Made by a program: the position numbers and the translations under genes. Below are positions 26,536 to 35,460 of a DNA stretch of 64,000 nucleotides, piece after piece (the stretch's first letter is position 1; each line of letters starts with the position of its first letter). Under the pieces are notes generated by a model, which saw only the letters and a program-made list of their open reading frames with translations, had not been told where the DNA came from and did not search any database. The DNA comes from Parvularcula sp. (GTDB taxonomy: Bacteria > Pseudomonadota > Alphaproteobacteria > Caulobacterales > Parvularculaceae): contig PAIP01000068.1 in the NCBI GenBank assembly GCA_002704915.1, positions 124,001 to 188,000 on the forward strand, given 5' to 3'.

Positions 26536-27492
26536 TCAATGCGGAAGCAGGTGCATGCGTCGATATTCCGACGGAGCCATCCCGTATTTCGAACGGAAGG
26601 CGCGGGTAAAATGCGCTGCGCTGTTAAAGCCCCAGGAGAATGCGATTTCCGAGACCGTCAGGCTGCGCCAGGCGCTATTGGCCATTTGCGTCGCGCATTC
26701 CTCTAGCCGTCGCCGCAAGATATAAGCAGAGGTGGTCTCATTGTCTTCTGCGAAAAGGACACGCAAATAACGGGCTGAAATTCGCATGGCTGTCGCCACC
26801 GCAGCCGGCGACAGGTCAGGGTCGGAAAGATTGGCTTCTATAAACTGTTTTGCCTGGGCTTTGCGAAGACCAACAACCGTCGAATTGGTCATTTTGTGGC
26901 CCAGACTGATGGAATAGGCTGTTCCCAAAACATCGAGCAAATGACCCGCGATACGGTCTCCGAATTCCTCGGGTATGCCTTCCTCTGCCTTGCCCCACAG
27001 GCTGTGCGCCATTGCAGAAGCCGTCCCCGTAAGGCCCAACTCCGCCGGGAGACGAAGACCGCACAACTGTTCCGGGCATGGCAAATGAGTCTTCAGCATT
27101 TTCGGCGAGGCTCGAAGTATTAAGAACCGCGCGCCTTTCTCCAGCTGAATGCGATGGGGCGCTGCGTTGTCGCAAAGCGTGAAATCTCCCGCCGTGAGGC
27201 GCGTCTCGTTTCCATAATGGGAAAAATTCGCCCCTCCCTGCGCCATCAGCAAAAAAGAAAAGAAATGGGATTTCGTTTCACTGATATGGGCGGCTGTTCG
27301 CTCGATGCTTGCGCCATTTGTACGCACATCGGCGAATCCTAAAAATCCAAGAGAGGTGACGCGCAGTTCAGCATCGAACACATCGCCCGAAGACGGCTGG
27401 AATGTGACTTGCGCGAAACGGCTCGAATAGGTGTTGTTCCACGAAGCCGTGCGCTGTGACGCCGGATAGTCAGCAGTCCGGTAATACTCCAT
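26536..27492 (-). CDS. AraC family regulator, copy 1
   Basis: 318 residues: N-terminal AraC-binding-like cupin domain (about 20-190, including GDFTLCDNAAPHRI) and a C-terminal double HTH (about 215-315) ending EIAFSWGFNSAAHFTR...GMAPSEYRR. The HTH half is nearly the same as that of the regulator at 43587, so the two are paralogues. It stands just upstream of the TonB receptor and downstream of the amidohydrolase operon, all on the minus strand, and probably activates one of them. Confidence 0.92.
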   Translation of the reverse strand: MEYYRTADYPASQRTASWNNTYSSRFAQVTFQPSSGDVFDAELRVTSLGFLGFADVRTNGASIERTAAHISETKSHFFSFLLMAQGGANFSHYGNETRLTAGDFTLCDNAAPHRIQLEKGARFLILRASPKMLKTHLPCPEQLCGLRLPAELGLTGTASAMAHSLWGKAEEGIPEEFGDRIAGHLLDVLGTAYSISLGHKMTNSTVVGLRKAQAKQFIEANLSDPDLSPAAVATAMRISARYLRVLFAEDNETTSAYILRRRLEECATQMANSAWRSLTVSEIAFSWGFNSAAHFTRAFRSKYGMAPSEYRRMHLLPH

Positions 27493-27612
27493 ACGTCCCT
27501 CCCAAGACTGATAAGCACGCTTTTCTCCGCTGTAGCGGATGTTTTTCTTTTAAGTTATACGCCCTTTTTCAATCCCGCAATCGCTCTTATCATCTTCGGC
27601 ATAGGCTGGGCT

Positions 27613-28503
27613 TTATCCGAAATAAAGTTTCAACGCCGTCTGAGACAGACGCCACCGGTCTTCCGGTTTTGGCGCCCATCGGCGTAATCGTTCAAGTGCG
27701 TAGTCGAATGTGATGCGCCCCTCATACCCCACAAACGGACAGTCGCTTCCCCACAAAAGCCGTTCCGTTCCCATATTGGCGACAAGGTGGTTGGCGATCG
27801 TATCAGCGATCTTGTCTGCGTCTCCATCCGGGTCGGTTCGCCAGGCCGCTGTGCCAAGAAGACGAAATCCGCCGGATAGCTTGACCCAAACATTCCCTCT
27901 TTCGGCGGCACTCAATATGGCCTTGTAACCAGGGCAATTAACGCCCAGCTTCGGATCGGGATGGCCGAAATGGTCTATGACAACCTTAACGCCGCTTTCT
28001 TCCAGCGCCTCGAGCACGGGCGGCAATGACGGGCCTTCGATAGCGACATGAACATGCCAGTCGAGATCTCGCACCCGTCGAAAGAGAAGATTGTATTCCT
28101 CGCTGCGGAAGTCCGGCAATTCCGTCATGCGCGCGAGCTGTAGCCGGATGCCGATAATACCGTCATCATTCATGCGCTCCAGCGAATACCGGTCGGTGGC
28201 TGGCGAAACGATGGCGGTGCCGCGCAAGCGCTTATGCTTGCGCAGTTCGGAAATCATGTAGTCATTGTAAAAGCCGGATATGCTCAGGCCTGAAATCACA
28301 CCAAAATGAATGCCGTATTCGTCCAGCAGTGCGAGATAATCATCGGCGGTGAATGAATAGTCTGTGCGTGTCCAGGCGTTGCTGCTGAGCGGCATATCTT
28401 GCTGGAAAATATGGGCATGACAATCGACGACAGGCGGCAAGTCAACATGGGCATCGCCCGTTGAGGTTTGCGCCGCAGCATCAGTGGAAACATGCAAAGT
28501 CAT
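27613..28503 (-). CDS. Amidohydrolase-2 family hydrolase, copy 1
   Basis: 296-residue TIM-barrel metal-dependent hydrolase or decarboxylase (PF04909 type, as in 2-pyrone-4,6-dicarboxylate hydrolases). Metal-site motif VDCHAHIF near residue 28, barrel strands ending in HVHVAIEGPS and VVIDHFGHPDPKLG, and the C-terminal LLWGSDCPFVGYEG with the conserved Asp. No signal peptide. Its ATG overlaps the stop of the three-domain SnoaL gene (ATGA), making it the last gene of the operon from 31529. A lactone or ring-cleavage product is a plausible substrate; nothing more specific can be read. Confidence 0.9.
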   Translation of the reverse strand: MTLHVSTDAAAQTSTGDAHVDLPPVVDCHAHIFQQDMPLSSNAWTRTDYSFTADDYLALLDEYGIHFGVISGLSISGFYNDYMISELRKHKRLRGTAIVSPATDRYSLERMNDDGIIGIRLQLARMTELPDFRSEEYNLLFRRVRDLDWHVHVAIEGPSLPPVLEALEESGVKVVIDHFGHPDPKLGVNCPGYKAILSAAERGNVWVKLSGGFRLLGTAAWRTDPDGDADKIADTIANHLVANMGTERLLWGSDCPFVGYEGRITFDYALERLRRWAPKPEDRWRLSQTALKLYFG

Positions 28504-30536
28504 TTAGAAGCCGAATCCTGTGATGCTTTGGCTGAAGGCGATCCGCCAGACTCATCGTGACGTGACGAGATCGACCAGTCGAGTTTGAAATCTGGCGTAC
28601 GGCCGCTCACAGGATTGTCAAAATGAAACCCCATGGGAGCAATTTCCGGATAGGGCGCGAAGGTCACGCCGCGCAACGGACCATCCGGCGGATATTTTGC
28701 TATGCTCTCCGGCGTTGGCGCAAAACGTTGCGCAGAACCTTCTTCGACAGCCGCCCAACCGCCCGTGTAGCTGGCGAGAAAAACATAATCGAGATCCATG
28801 CCCGCAATTTTCCAGACACCGTCTTCCAGCTTCACCTGGTTTTCATAAATGCCGGAGATGTAGGAGCCGTCGCCGTCAAGCTGGCTATTGAATTGGAAAA
28901 GCCGCAGGCGAATCTGGGCGTTTTTCCCATCTTGCGCGACGGTGACGAAGGGCTGCGTCTTTTGATGAATCGCGAGAAATGTCGGCGAACGTCCGCGATC
29001 CCCGTACCGCGAAAATAGCGACCCGCGAACCCGCTCGCGGCCGTAATAGGCGCCGATATAAGACAGCTCTTTCCAACCGTCCTCTGAAAAAAGGTCCGCG
29101 GTGTCGTCCCAACGGAATTCGTCAATGTAATATCCATAGGCATTGGAAACATTTTCGGCGCCGTCATAGGCCTTCGCGATAGCGACTTTGCGCTCAAGCG
29201 CATCGAGACGTGCCGGCGCTTCCGGTTTTGTGGCGCGCTCGACATGAGCGGAGAAAGAAATAGCAGGGCTCGCCTGTTCCGGATATTCGGCGCTAGCGAG
29301 CAACGACGCCGAGGCGCTCTCGCTCGCCTCTTCATGGGCCGGCAACAAATCGCGCGCCCAGCCTATCTCGTAATCTGCCGCAAAACGCGGATAGAGCTTC
29401 ACGGACTGGATTTTCCAGACGCCTCCCTCTTTCACATAGGTATTTTCAAAAATACCGAACGCCCAGGCTGACGCTCCGCCATGCTGGCCTGTCATCTGCA
29501 GCTCGAACCCGCGCGCAGAGGCTTTATTGTCGCCGTTCAACGTGACAATCGGGTCAAGTTGCAGATGGTCGTTGAGCTCGCCTTCTTTGAGTCCCGCGTC
29601 GCCGAGCGCGAAGAACCGTTGGCGAATAGCCGCTTTGCCGCTGTACGCCCCTTCGCCGGCGACATCAAAGGTCGCCTTTTCAGCGAAGAGATCAGTCACA
29701 TTCTCCCACATCTTCCGGTCGACATAATATCCATAAGCAGCCTGGAGATTCTGAATGGCGCTTTCATCGAGAAGAGCATCGGCGGTTGCAGCCGCTTCTG
29801 AAAGGCGGTCGTCTGCGTCACCTGCCGGCAGTGCAAGCGCTTTGGCGCTCTGTGGCGTCGGAGAACCGGCCTCCTCGGGCGTGTAGTGATAGGGCGTCAG
29901 CGGAACAGTGTCGGCTATGTTGCGCCACCCTTTGTCATAAGGGCCCGCATATTGAGGGTAATAATGCAGTTCAGAGATTTTCCAGACGCCATCTTCAAGA
30001 ATGTAATCGTTTTCGTAAATGCCGCCTTTCCAAAAAGCCCCCTCTCCATAATGGCCTAACATCGCAACTTCATGCCAGCGGCCTTGCGCCGTCGTTCCAT
30101 CCTCGGAAAGCGTAATGACCGGCGATAAAAAAAGACGGACATTCAACCTGTCCGGCGGAAGGCCGTCGGCGCCGCCCCCCATCTCCGCACGAAAGTGATT
30201 ATAGAGCGTGTCGCCCCCCCAAATCTCAACTCCCGGAGCAACATATCTCCCGTTATCCGCGAACAGCTCGCTCATTGCTCTCCACTCGCCCGCTTCCGCA
30301 TATTGTGCGAATGCATGCTGCAGTCGTTTTATGTCGCGAATTGCTGCGGCGTTTTCCACTTCAGCGACAAGTCGAGCGCCCCGTTCCAGATCATCGGCGC
30401 TCCAGGCTGACCCCTCAATTGGCGTTCGGCCTGCGGGCTCATCCTGAAGCGAACAGGCGCCAAGGCAAAGCGTGAGAACGCCGACCAAACCGGCAAACCA
30501 CAGCGGGGCGAGATTGTGAACGCTTCGTATCAGCAC
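28500..30536 (-). CDS. Lipoprotein with three SnoaL/NTF2-like domains, copy 1
   Basis: 678 residues. Lipoprotein signal with lipobox LGAC (Cys28), so it is exported and membrane-anchored. Three NTF2-fold units can be traced, each starting with a helix pair (IRDIKRLQHAFAQYAEAGEW; IQNLQAAYGYYVDRKMW; NVSNAYGYYIDEFRWDD) and ending in a strand pattern GIYENDY...EDGVWKI, at about residues 60-205, 245-410 and 465-615. A C-terminal segment ends HFDNPVSGRTPDF. SnoaL-like folds include scytalone dehydratase, LinA and ketosteroid isomerase, but are rarely triple or secreted. A second copy lies at 51942. The gene is six bases after the substrate-binding lipoprotein gene and overlaps the amidohydrolase. 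Function unknown. Confidence 0.85.
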   Translation of the reverse strand: MLIRSVHNLAPLWFAGLVGVLTLCLGACSLQDEPAGRTPIEGSAWSADDLERGARLVAEVENAAAIRDIKRLQHAFAQYAEAGEWRAMSELFADNGRYVAPGVEIWGGDTLYNHFRAEMGGGADGLPPDRLNVRLFLSPVITLSEDGTTAQGRWHEVAMLGHYGEGAFWKGGIYENDYILEDGVWKISELHYYPQYAGPYDKGWRNIADTVPLTPYHYTPEEAGSPTPQSAKALALPAGDADDRLSEAAATADALLDESAIQNLQAAYGYYVDRKMWENVTDLFAEKATFDVAGEGAYSGKAAIRQRFFALGDAGLKEGELNDHLQLDPIVTLNGDNKASARGFELQMTGQHGGASAWAFGIFENTYVKEGGVWKIQSVKLYPRFAADYEIGWARDLLPAHEEASESASASLLASAEYPEQASPAISFSAHVERATKPEAPARLDALERKVAIAKAYDGAENVSNAYGYYIDEFRWDDTADLFSEDGWKELSYIGAYYGRERVRGSLFSRYGDRGRSPTFLAIHQKTQPFVTVAQDGKNAQIRLRLFQFNSQLDGDGSYISGIYENQVKLEDGVWKIAGMDLDYVFLASYTGGWAAVEEGSAQRFAPTPESIAKYPPDGPLRGVTFAPYPEIAPMGFHFDNPVSGRTPDFKLDWSISSRHDESGGSPSAKASQDSASK

Positions 30537-30542
30537 TGGAAA

Positions 30543-31529
30543 TTACCGTTCTTCAAGCACTTCGCGAATGATGCTGTCGTCGATTAGAATCGAAAGCTCT
30601 TCGCGCGACCGCGCAGGGCGGTCATCGATCCTTGCGAGCCATTTTTCTTCCGCCTCAAGGACGTCGAGCAGGTCGGAGACCATTGTCGCCGGATAGCCAT
30701 GATGTTTCCATGACCGCTTGATAAGATCGAGGTCATAGCCCGTCGCTTCATGAACCAGCGGCCAGGCGAGGCTTGGATCCTCATGGATCAACTCCGTCGC
30801 CTCGACAATGGATTTCACGAATTGTTTGATGCGCGCCCGCTTTTGGGGATCGGCGAGATTGCCGGCGGTCGTGTTGAGATTAAAAAGCTCGCGATAGATG
30901 TGACGTCCGTCGAATTCCACGGCGTCATCACCGATTGCATGGGCCGCATTTTCAATTTCCGGCTCCCAGATCGTCACCGCATCCACATCTCCGTTCACAA
31001 GCGCTTTCGGCATGTCGCTCAATGGAAGAATGCGCACAATTTCAACATCAGCCTCGCTTAATCCCACCGACTTCAGCATATTGTGCAGAAAATAGGCGGA
31101 CGAGGTGTTGGGAATCGTCGCGATGCGTTTGCCTTTCAAATCTTCAAGAGAAGTGACGCCAGCCGATTTCCGCGCCACGATACGGTAATAGCCCTCGGCC
31201 ACTGTCATGATGATCCGCAGATCGGGATGGCGAACGGAATAGCGCAACCCTTGCGTTTCCGCATGCGTGGCCACATCAGCGATGCCAGGCTCGCCATACC
31301 CCGGAATGCCCGGCTCGCCGACAAGATTGGGAATGCCGCCCATCTTGACGGTCGATTCACCCGGATAGACCTGATCCGACGCCAGCAGAACAGGCGCGAT
31401 CTCAAAGGTCACCTTGTTGCCATGAACTCTGAACGGCTCTTCCGGCCCGGAAGACGACGCACAGGCGCCGAGCGTGAAGAAACACGCCGCAATAAGAGCG
31501 CGCCAGCCGTTCTCCAGCTTCAATTGCAT
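30543..31529 (-). CDS. Orphan ABC-type substrate-binding lipoprotein (NMT1/SsuA-like)
   Basis: 328 residues with a lipobox LGAC (Cys23). The body has the periplasmic-binding fold of nitrate/sulfonate/thiamine-precursor binding proteins: YYRIVARKSAGVTSLEDLKGKRIATIPNTSSAYFLHNML, then VEIVRILPLSDMPKALVNGDVDAVTIWEPE. No ATPase or permease gene is nearby, so it is an orphan, or serves as a sensor or delivers its ligand to the next proteins. First gene of an operon with the three-domain SnoaL lipoprotein and an amidohydrolase, which is an unusual partnership for this family. Confidence 0.85.
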   Translation of the reverse strand: MQLKLENGWRALIAACFFTLGACASSSGPEEPFRVHGNKVTFEIAPVLLASDQVYPGESTVKMGGIPNLVGEPGIPGYGEPGIADVATHAETQGLRYSVRHPDLRIIMTVAEGYYRIVARKSAGVTSLEDLKGKRIATIPNTSSAYFLHNMLKSVGLSEADVEIVRILPLSDMPKALVNGDVDAVTIWEPEIENAAHAIGDDAVEFDGRHIYRELFNLNTTAGNLADPQKRARIKQFVKSIVEATELIHEDPSLAWPLVHEATGYDLDLIKRSWKHHGYPATMVSDLLDVLEAEEKWLARIDDRPARSREELSILIDDSIIREVLEER

Positions 31530-31931
31530 CCAGCCGTCTCCCTATGATCCGGACGCATTTCAAACCAATGCGCGCCTTTTTTCTGGCGACACCGTCCCGG
31601 GTTTCAGCATGGAGGGTCAACATAAATGAGAGGAAATGCCGGGCAGGCAAAATTTGGGCGCCGGAAAGGTCAAACCGCTGCGCCGCAACAAACGCCGCCA
31701 CCCCACGGGCTCGCCAGCTCTGGCGTGCGCCGGCGCTTGAAGGCCTGCGTCAAGGTATTAGCGCCGCCACCCTGGCAGGCGGCCGGGTCACTCCTCTTTC
31801 CCGCCAGTCGCAGGACGTTCTAGAGGAATGGAAAAGATTTCTTGCGCGGACGAGCGAGACCGAGGCTCGGCTGAGGGTATTCCTTTTTCAGGATAAAAGG
31901 CCAAAACAGCCAGGCTGAAGGGATTTGCGTC
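31530..31931. other. Intergenic region, 402 bases, divergent
   Basis: Separates the orphan binding-protein operon (minus) from the MTHFR-like gene (plus). A 124-codon open frame (31544-31918) has a basic, patternless product and no homology I recognise. The only symmetry noted is CGCCAG-CT-CTGGCG at 31712-31725. Promoters for both flanking genes must lie here, but no clear boxes were found. Confidence 0.5.
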
Positions 31932-32807
31932 ATGTCTTACGCTGAAATTCACCCCAATTGGGAGACTCTCTCCAACGATATTCTGGACGGGTATTCGCTG
32001 GAGATTACGGCGAAGGATGTGGCGTCCCTGCGGGAAGCCGCCCCGAAGATCGCCCCCCAGACGCCCATCGCCGTAACCTTCCTGCCCGGCGAGGAAATGG
32101 AGGCGCGCATTGCTGCGGTGAAGGCGGTGCGCGAGCTCGGCTTTGAGCCAATGCCCCATGTCTCGGCGCGGCGCCTGACATCCGCCAAGGTTTTCGAAGA
32201 CATGATCAAACGGGTGACGAGCGAATCCGGCGTCAAACGCCTGTTCGTCATCGCCGGCGATCCGCCCCAGCCGGAAGGTCCGTTCGAGGATTCGCTGCAG
32301 GTGATCAGGACCGGGGTGCTGGAGCAAAACGGGATCAAGGCGATCGGCATCGCCGGCCATCCCGAAGGCCATCCGAACGTCTCCAAAGACGAGCTCTGGG
32401 TTTGGATGGAGAACAAGATCGCTGAAATCCGCCAGCGCGGCATGTTGCCGATCATCGTTACGCAATTCGGCTTTTCCGCCGAGCCGTTTCTCGACTGGCT
32501 CGAAGAAATGCGCGCGCGCGGCATCGACGCCCCGGTGCGGGTCGGCGTTCCCGGCCCCGCCGGCATCAAGCGGCTCCTGGGTTTCGCCGCGCGCTGCGGG
32601 GTCGGCGCCTCGGCGGCGGTCATGGCGAAATACGGCGTTTCCCTCACCCAGCTCATGGGCACCGCGGGACCGAACAAGCTTGTCACCGCCATCGATCAAG
32701 GTCTCGACTATGAAAGACACGGCCGCGTTCGCTTGCACTTCTATCCCTTCGGCGGCCTTTCCAAGACGCTCGACTGGATTCATGAATTCAGCGAGCACCG
32801 CCGCTGA
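31932..32807 (+). CDS. Methylenetetrahydrofolate reductase-like protein
   Basis: 291-residue FAD-dependent TIM barrel of the MTHFR family: LEITAKDVASLREAAPKI, PMPHVSARRLTS, VKRLFVIAGDPPQPEGPFED, HPEGHPNVSKDEL, TQFGFSAEPFLDWLEEMRARGIDAPVRVGVPGP and LLGFAARCGVGAS match successive family blocks. It interconverts methylene- and methyl-tetrahydrofolate. Outside methionine synthesis such genes accompany tetrahydrofolate-dependent demethylases of methoxyaromatics, betaines or DMSP; no demethylase is seen here, so that link is only a suggestion. It ends eight bases before the convergent BNR gene. Confidence 0.85.
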   Translation: MSYAEIHPNWETLSNDILDGYSLEITAKDVASLREAAPKIAPQTPIAVTFLPGEEMEARIAAVKAVRELGFEPMPHVSARRLTSAKVFEDMIKRVTSESGVKRLFVIAGDPPQPEGPFEDSLQVIRTGVLEQNGIKAIGIAGHPEGHPNVSKDELWVWMENKIAEIRQRGMLPIIVTQFGFSAEPFLDWLEEMRARGIDAPVRVGVPGPAGIKRLLGFAARCGVGASAAVMAKYGVSLTQLMGTAGPNKLVTAIDQGLDYERHGRVRLHFYPFGGLSKTLDWIHEFSEHRR

Positions 32808-32815
32808 AGATCGGC

Positions 32816-33967
32816 TTAAGGTCTGAAAGCCGTCCAGGCGATGTGGCGTACGCCGCCATTCATCTGCATGGGATCGTTTTTGCTGTTGATGTAATAGACG
32901 GTCAGCAGTTTTCCCGGCTCGATCTCAATGACCCTTGGATAGCCCACATCCCAACTGCCGCCATCATCGCGCAGGATCATTTCCGCCCCCCAGGTGCAGC
33001 CGTCATCCTCGCTGACCTTGTAGCGAACACCCGACGGCATGGTGCGATAGCCGTAAACACAGACAATGCGCCCGTCGCGCATGGGAACGAGATCGCCCGG
33101 CGCGCCGATATCGTTGACGCGCGATGAAAAGCTCCAGCTTCTGCCGCCATCAAGGCTTTCATAAATCTCCGTCCAGATGACGCTGCGCGCATCGCGCTGA
33201 TATCGCAGCGACGCAATCACTTTTCCGTTCGGCAGAACTACGATGCGCGGATAGAAATGCGGCAAAGGAGAGTAAGGCGATTTCGACACATAAAAAGGAG
33301 ACGGCGGACGCTCCTCCGTCATGAAGGAGAGATAAAGCCAGTCCACGCCGTTGGGCGATCCATAGACCAGCGGGCGCGGCGACAGAGCGTCCGGCGAAAC
33401 GGTCTGACACCCAAGGAGATGCACGCCGTCTTCGCGCGTCGCATATATCGGCGAGCCAAAATTGGTGAGCGATGGCAGGCTGTATTGCGGCAGGATTATC
33501 GGCTCGCGCCAGGTCTCGCCCCCGTCGGTCGAGGCGCGCAGCCAGCTTTGCGCCTCACGCCCGAAAAGCGAGGGCACGCCGCCGCCCATGATCAGCGTGT
33601 CGCAGCTTTTGAAATCGAGCAGCGGCAGGTCCGACCAGTCGGCGGCTTCGCCTTTCGGAAAGTCCGCCGGGCTTTTCCAGGCCATATCGAAGACTTCCTG
33701 AACGCTCGACGCGTCCCAGCTCCGCCCGCCATCTTTCGAACGGATTGTGACGATATGCGCAGGCTTTTGCTGGATCTGGCCATGGTCGACATCGTCGGCG
33801 CCCGCATAATTGTTCCGCACGCGCTTGAAACTTGCGACGATATCGCCATTCCCGGTCTTCCAGAGACCGCAATAGAACGGCCAGCCGCAATATTCGTTTT
33901 CGTTGCGATAGACGATTCCATGTTCGGCTCGGGACACCCGTTGCGGCGGTTTGAAACTGTCTGTCAT
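32816..33967 (-). CDS. BNR/sialidase-like beta-propeller, copy 1, no leader peptide
   Basis: 383 residues. Asp-box motifs of the sialidase-type propeller are visible four times: SKDGGRSWD, STDGGETWR, SLDGGRSWS and SEDDGCTWG. The N-terminus MTDSFKPPQRVSRAEHGIVYRNENEYCGWPF begins where the mature parts of its two neighbours begin, so unlike them it has no signal and should stay in the cytoplasm. The C-terminus RDDGGSWDVGYPRVIEIE...GGVRHIAWTAFRP is shared by all three. Twelve bases behind the second copy, same operon. Activity is unproven; sialidase is only the fold name. Confidence 0.85.
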   Translation of the reverse strand: MTDSFKPPQRVSRAEHGIVYRNENEYCGWPFYCGLWKTGNGDIVASFKRVRNNYAGADDVDHGQIQQKPAHIVTIRSKDGGRSWDASSVQEVFDMAWKSPADFPKGEAADWSDLPLLDFKSCDTLIMGGGVPSLFGREAQSWLRASTDGGETWREPIILPQYSLPSLTNFGSPIYATREDGVHLLGCQTVSPDALSPRPLVYGSPNGVDWLYLSFMTEERPPSPFYVSKSPYSPLPHFYPRIVVLPNGKVIASLRYQRDARSVIWTEIYESLDGGRSWSFSSRVNDIGAPGDLVPMRDGRIVCVYGYRTMPSGVRYKVSEDDGCTWGAEMILRDDGGSWDVGYPRVIEIEPGKLLTVYYINSKNDPMQMNGGVRHIAWTAFRP

Positions 33968-33979
33968 GGGGCGCAGCCT

Positions 33980-35227
33980 TTACGGGCGGAATTTAGTCCA
34001 GGCGATGTGGCGCACGCCGCCATTCACCTGCACGGGATCGTTTTTCAGATTCATGTAATAGATAGTCATCAACTCACCCGGCTCGGTTTCGATGACGCGC
34101 GGATAACCGAGATCCCAGCTCCCGCCGTCATCGCGCAGGATCATTTCCGGCCCCCATGTTTCGCCCTTGTCCTCGCTCACGCGGTATCGGATGCCTTGCG
34201 GGGCGATGCGATAACCGTAAACGCAGACGACGCGCCCATCGCGCATGGGAACGAGATCGCCCGGCGCGCCCCAGTCATTGACGCGGGAGAGATAACTCCA
34301 TGTGCTCCCGCCGTCCTTACTCTCGTGAATCTCCGTCCAGATCACATTGCGCGGGTCGCGCTGATAGCGCAGGGAGGCGAGCATATGACCGCCTTCAAGA
34401 ATAGTGACGCGCGGATAAAAATGAGGCGCGGGGGCGAAAGGGGAGCCGCCGGGATAAAATGGCGATGGCGGACGTTCTTCCGTAACGAAGGATAGGAAGC
34501 GCCAGTTCTTGCCGTCGCTCGAGTGATAGACGAGCGGACGCGGCGACAAGGCTTCCATCGAAGCGGTGTTGAGCCCCAGAATATGAACGCCGTCCTCGCG
34601 CGTCGCATACATGGACGAACCGAAGGCCGTCAGCGAAGGCAGATCGTATTTCGGGATCAGCATGGGCCGGCGCCATGTACGTCCGCCGTCGGTCGATGCG
34701 CGCATCCACGCCTCGCCGCCGGGCGAGAAGAGACGCGGAATGCCCCCGCCAATCAACAGCGTGTCCTTACTGAAGAAATCGAGCGGCGCCTCGTCAGACC
34801 AGTCCGCCGCGCCGCCTCCCGGAAGATCGCTTTCCTCCCGGATGTTCATGTCGAACACTTCCTGAAAACTTTCCGTGTCCCAGCTCTCGCCATTGTCGCG
34901 CGAGCGAATGGTCCAGAGCTTGCCCCGGTTCTTCGTCAGATTGTTGTGATCGACATCGTCATAGGCATTGTATTCGGTTGGAATGCGCTTGAAGCTCGCC
35001 AGCAAGGACCCGTCAGCCGTCTTCCAGAAGCCGCAATAAAACGGCCAGCCGCAGAATTCTTTTTCGTTGCGGTAAACGGCGCCATGCCTGACGCTCGCAT
35101 CTTCGCGAGGCGCTATGAAGCGTTCATTAATGTCCGCGCTCCGGCGCATAGTCGGCGCCTGCGTGGCGCAGGAGGCGAGCGCCGTCGCTCCCAGTCCCGA
35201 AATAAGCACGTCGCGGCGTTCTATCAT
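33980..35227 (-). CDS. BNR/sialidase-like beta-propeller, copy 2, exported lipoprotein
   Basis: 415 residues from ATG 35227; the frame is open to 35314 but the leader MIERRDVLISGLGATALASC starts here, combining twin arginines with a lipobox LASC (Cys20), so a Tat-routed lipoprotein is likely. The body repeats the layout of copy 1: KEFCGWPFYCGFWKTADGS, Asp-boxes SRDNGESWD, STDGGRTWR, SKDGGSTWS and SEDKGETWG, and the end RDDGGSWDLGYPRVIETE...GGVRHIAWTKFRP. Very similar to the downstream copy 1, so a tandem duplication. Divergent from copy 3. Substrate unknown, probably a glycan or glycoside outside the cytoplasm. Confidence 0.85.
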   Translation of the reverse strand: MIERRDVLISGLGATALASCATQAPTMRRSADINERFIAPREDASVRHGAVYRNEKEFCGWPFYCGFWKTADGSLLASFKRIPTEYNAYDDVDHNNLTKNRGKLWTIRSRDNGESWDTESFQEVFDMNIREESDLPGGGAADWSDEAPLDFFSKDTLLIGGGIPRLFSPGGEAWMRASTDGGRTWRRPMLIPKYDLPSLTAFGSSMYATREDGVHILGLNTASMEALSPRPLVYHSSDGKNWRFLSFVTEERPPSPFYPGGSPFAPAPHFYPRVTILEGGHMLASLRYQRDPRNVIWTEIHESKDGGSTWSYLSRVNDWGAPGDLVPMRDGRVVCVYGYRIAPQGIRYRVSEDKGETWGPEMILRDDGGSWDLGYPRVIETEPGELMTIYYMNLKNDPVQVNGGVRHIAWTKFRP

Positions 35228-35460
35228 GGCGTTTCCATTTAACCGGTGCGAATTCGACTCTTTTGGCCCTCGCAGCAAAACCGGGCTTTGACGGTCTTCT
35301 AGCCGCATAGCCAAGAGAAATACTCATTGGTGCAGCGCGAAATTTGATCCAAGAGGCGGAGAATTTGGATGATCGGGGCGTTTGTCCTGTCTTTGGTTGC
35401 AAGACTAATATGCTTCGCACAAGGATAAGCCGCCATCAGAACAAGATTGGGAGACGCGTT

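Noticed and set aside
27526-27551. Hairpin TCCGC-TGTA-GCGGA followed by a T-rich run, plus strand
   Set aside because: No plus-strand gene ends there; it lies upstream of a minus-strand AraC gene, so it is not a useful terminator.
31544-31918. 124-codon open frame in the intergenic region before the MTHFR gene
   Set aside because: Arg/Ala-rich, no recognisable motif, no good ribosome-binding site.
31788-32798. 336-codon open frame on the minus strand
   Set aside because: It lies antisense to the MTHFR-like gene, whose product matches a known family over its full length; the antisense product has shadow composition (runs of Asp, His, Arg, Gly).
33257-34495. 412-codon open frame on the plus strand
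   Set aside because: Antisense across two BNR genes that have repeated Asp-boxes in the real frames.
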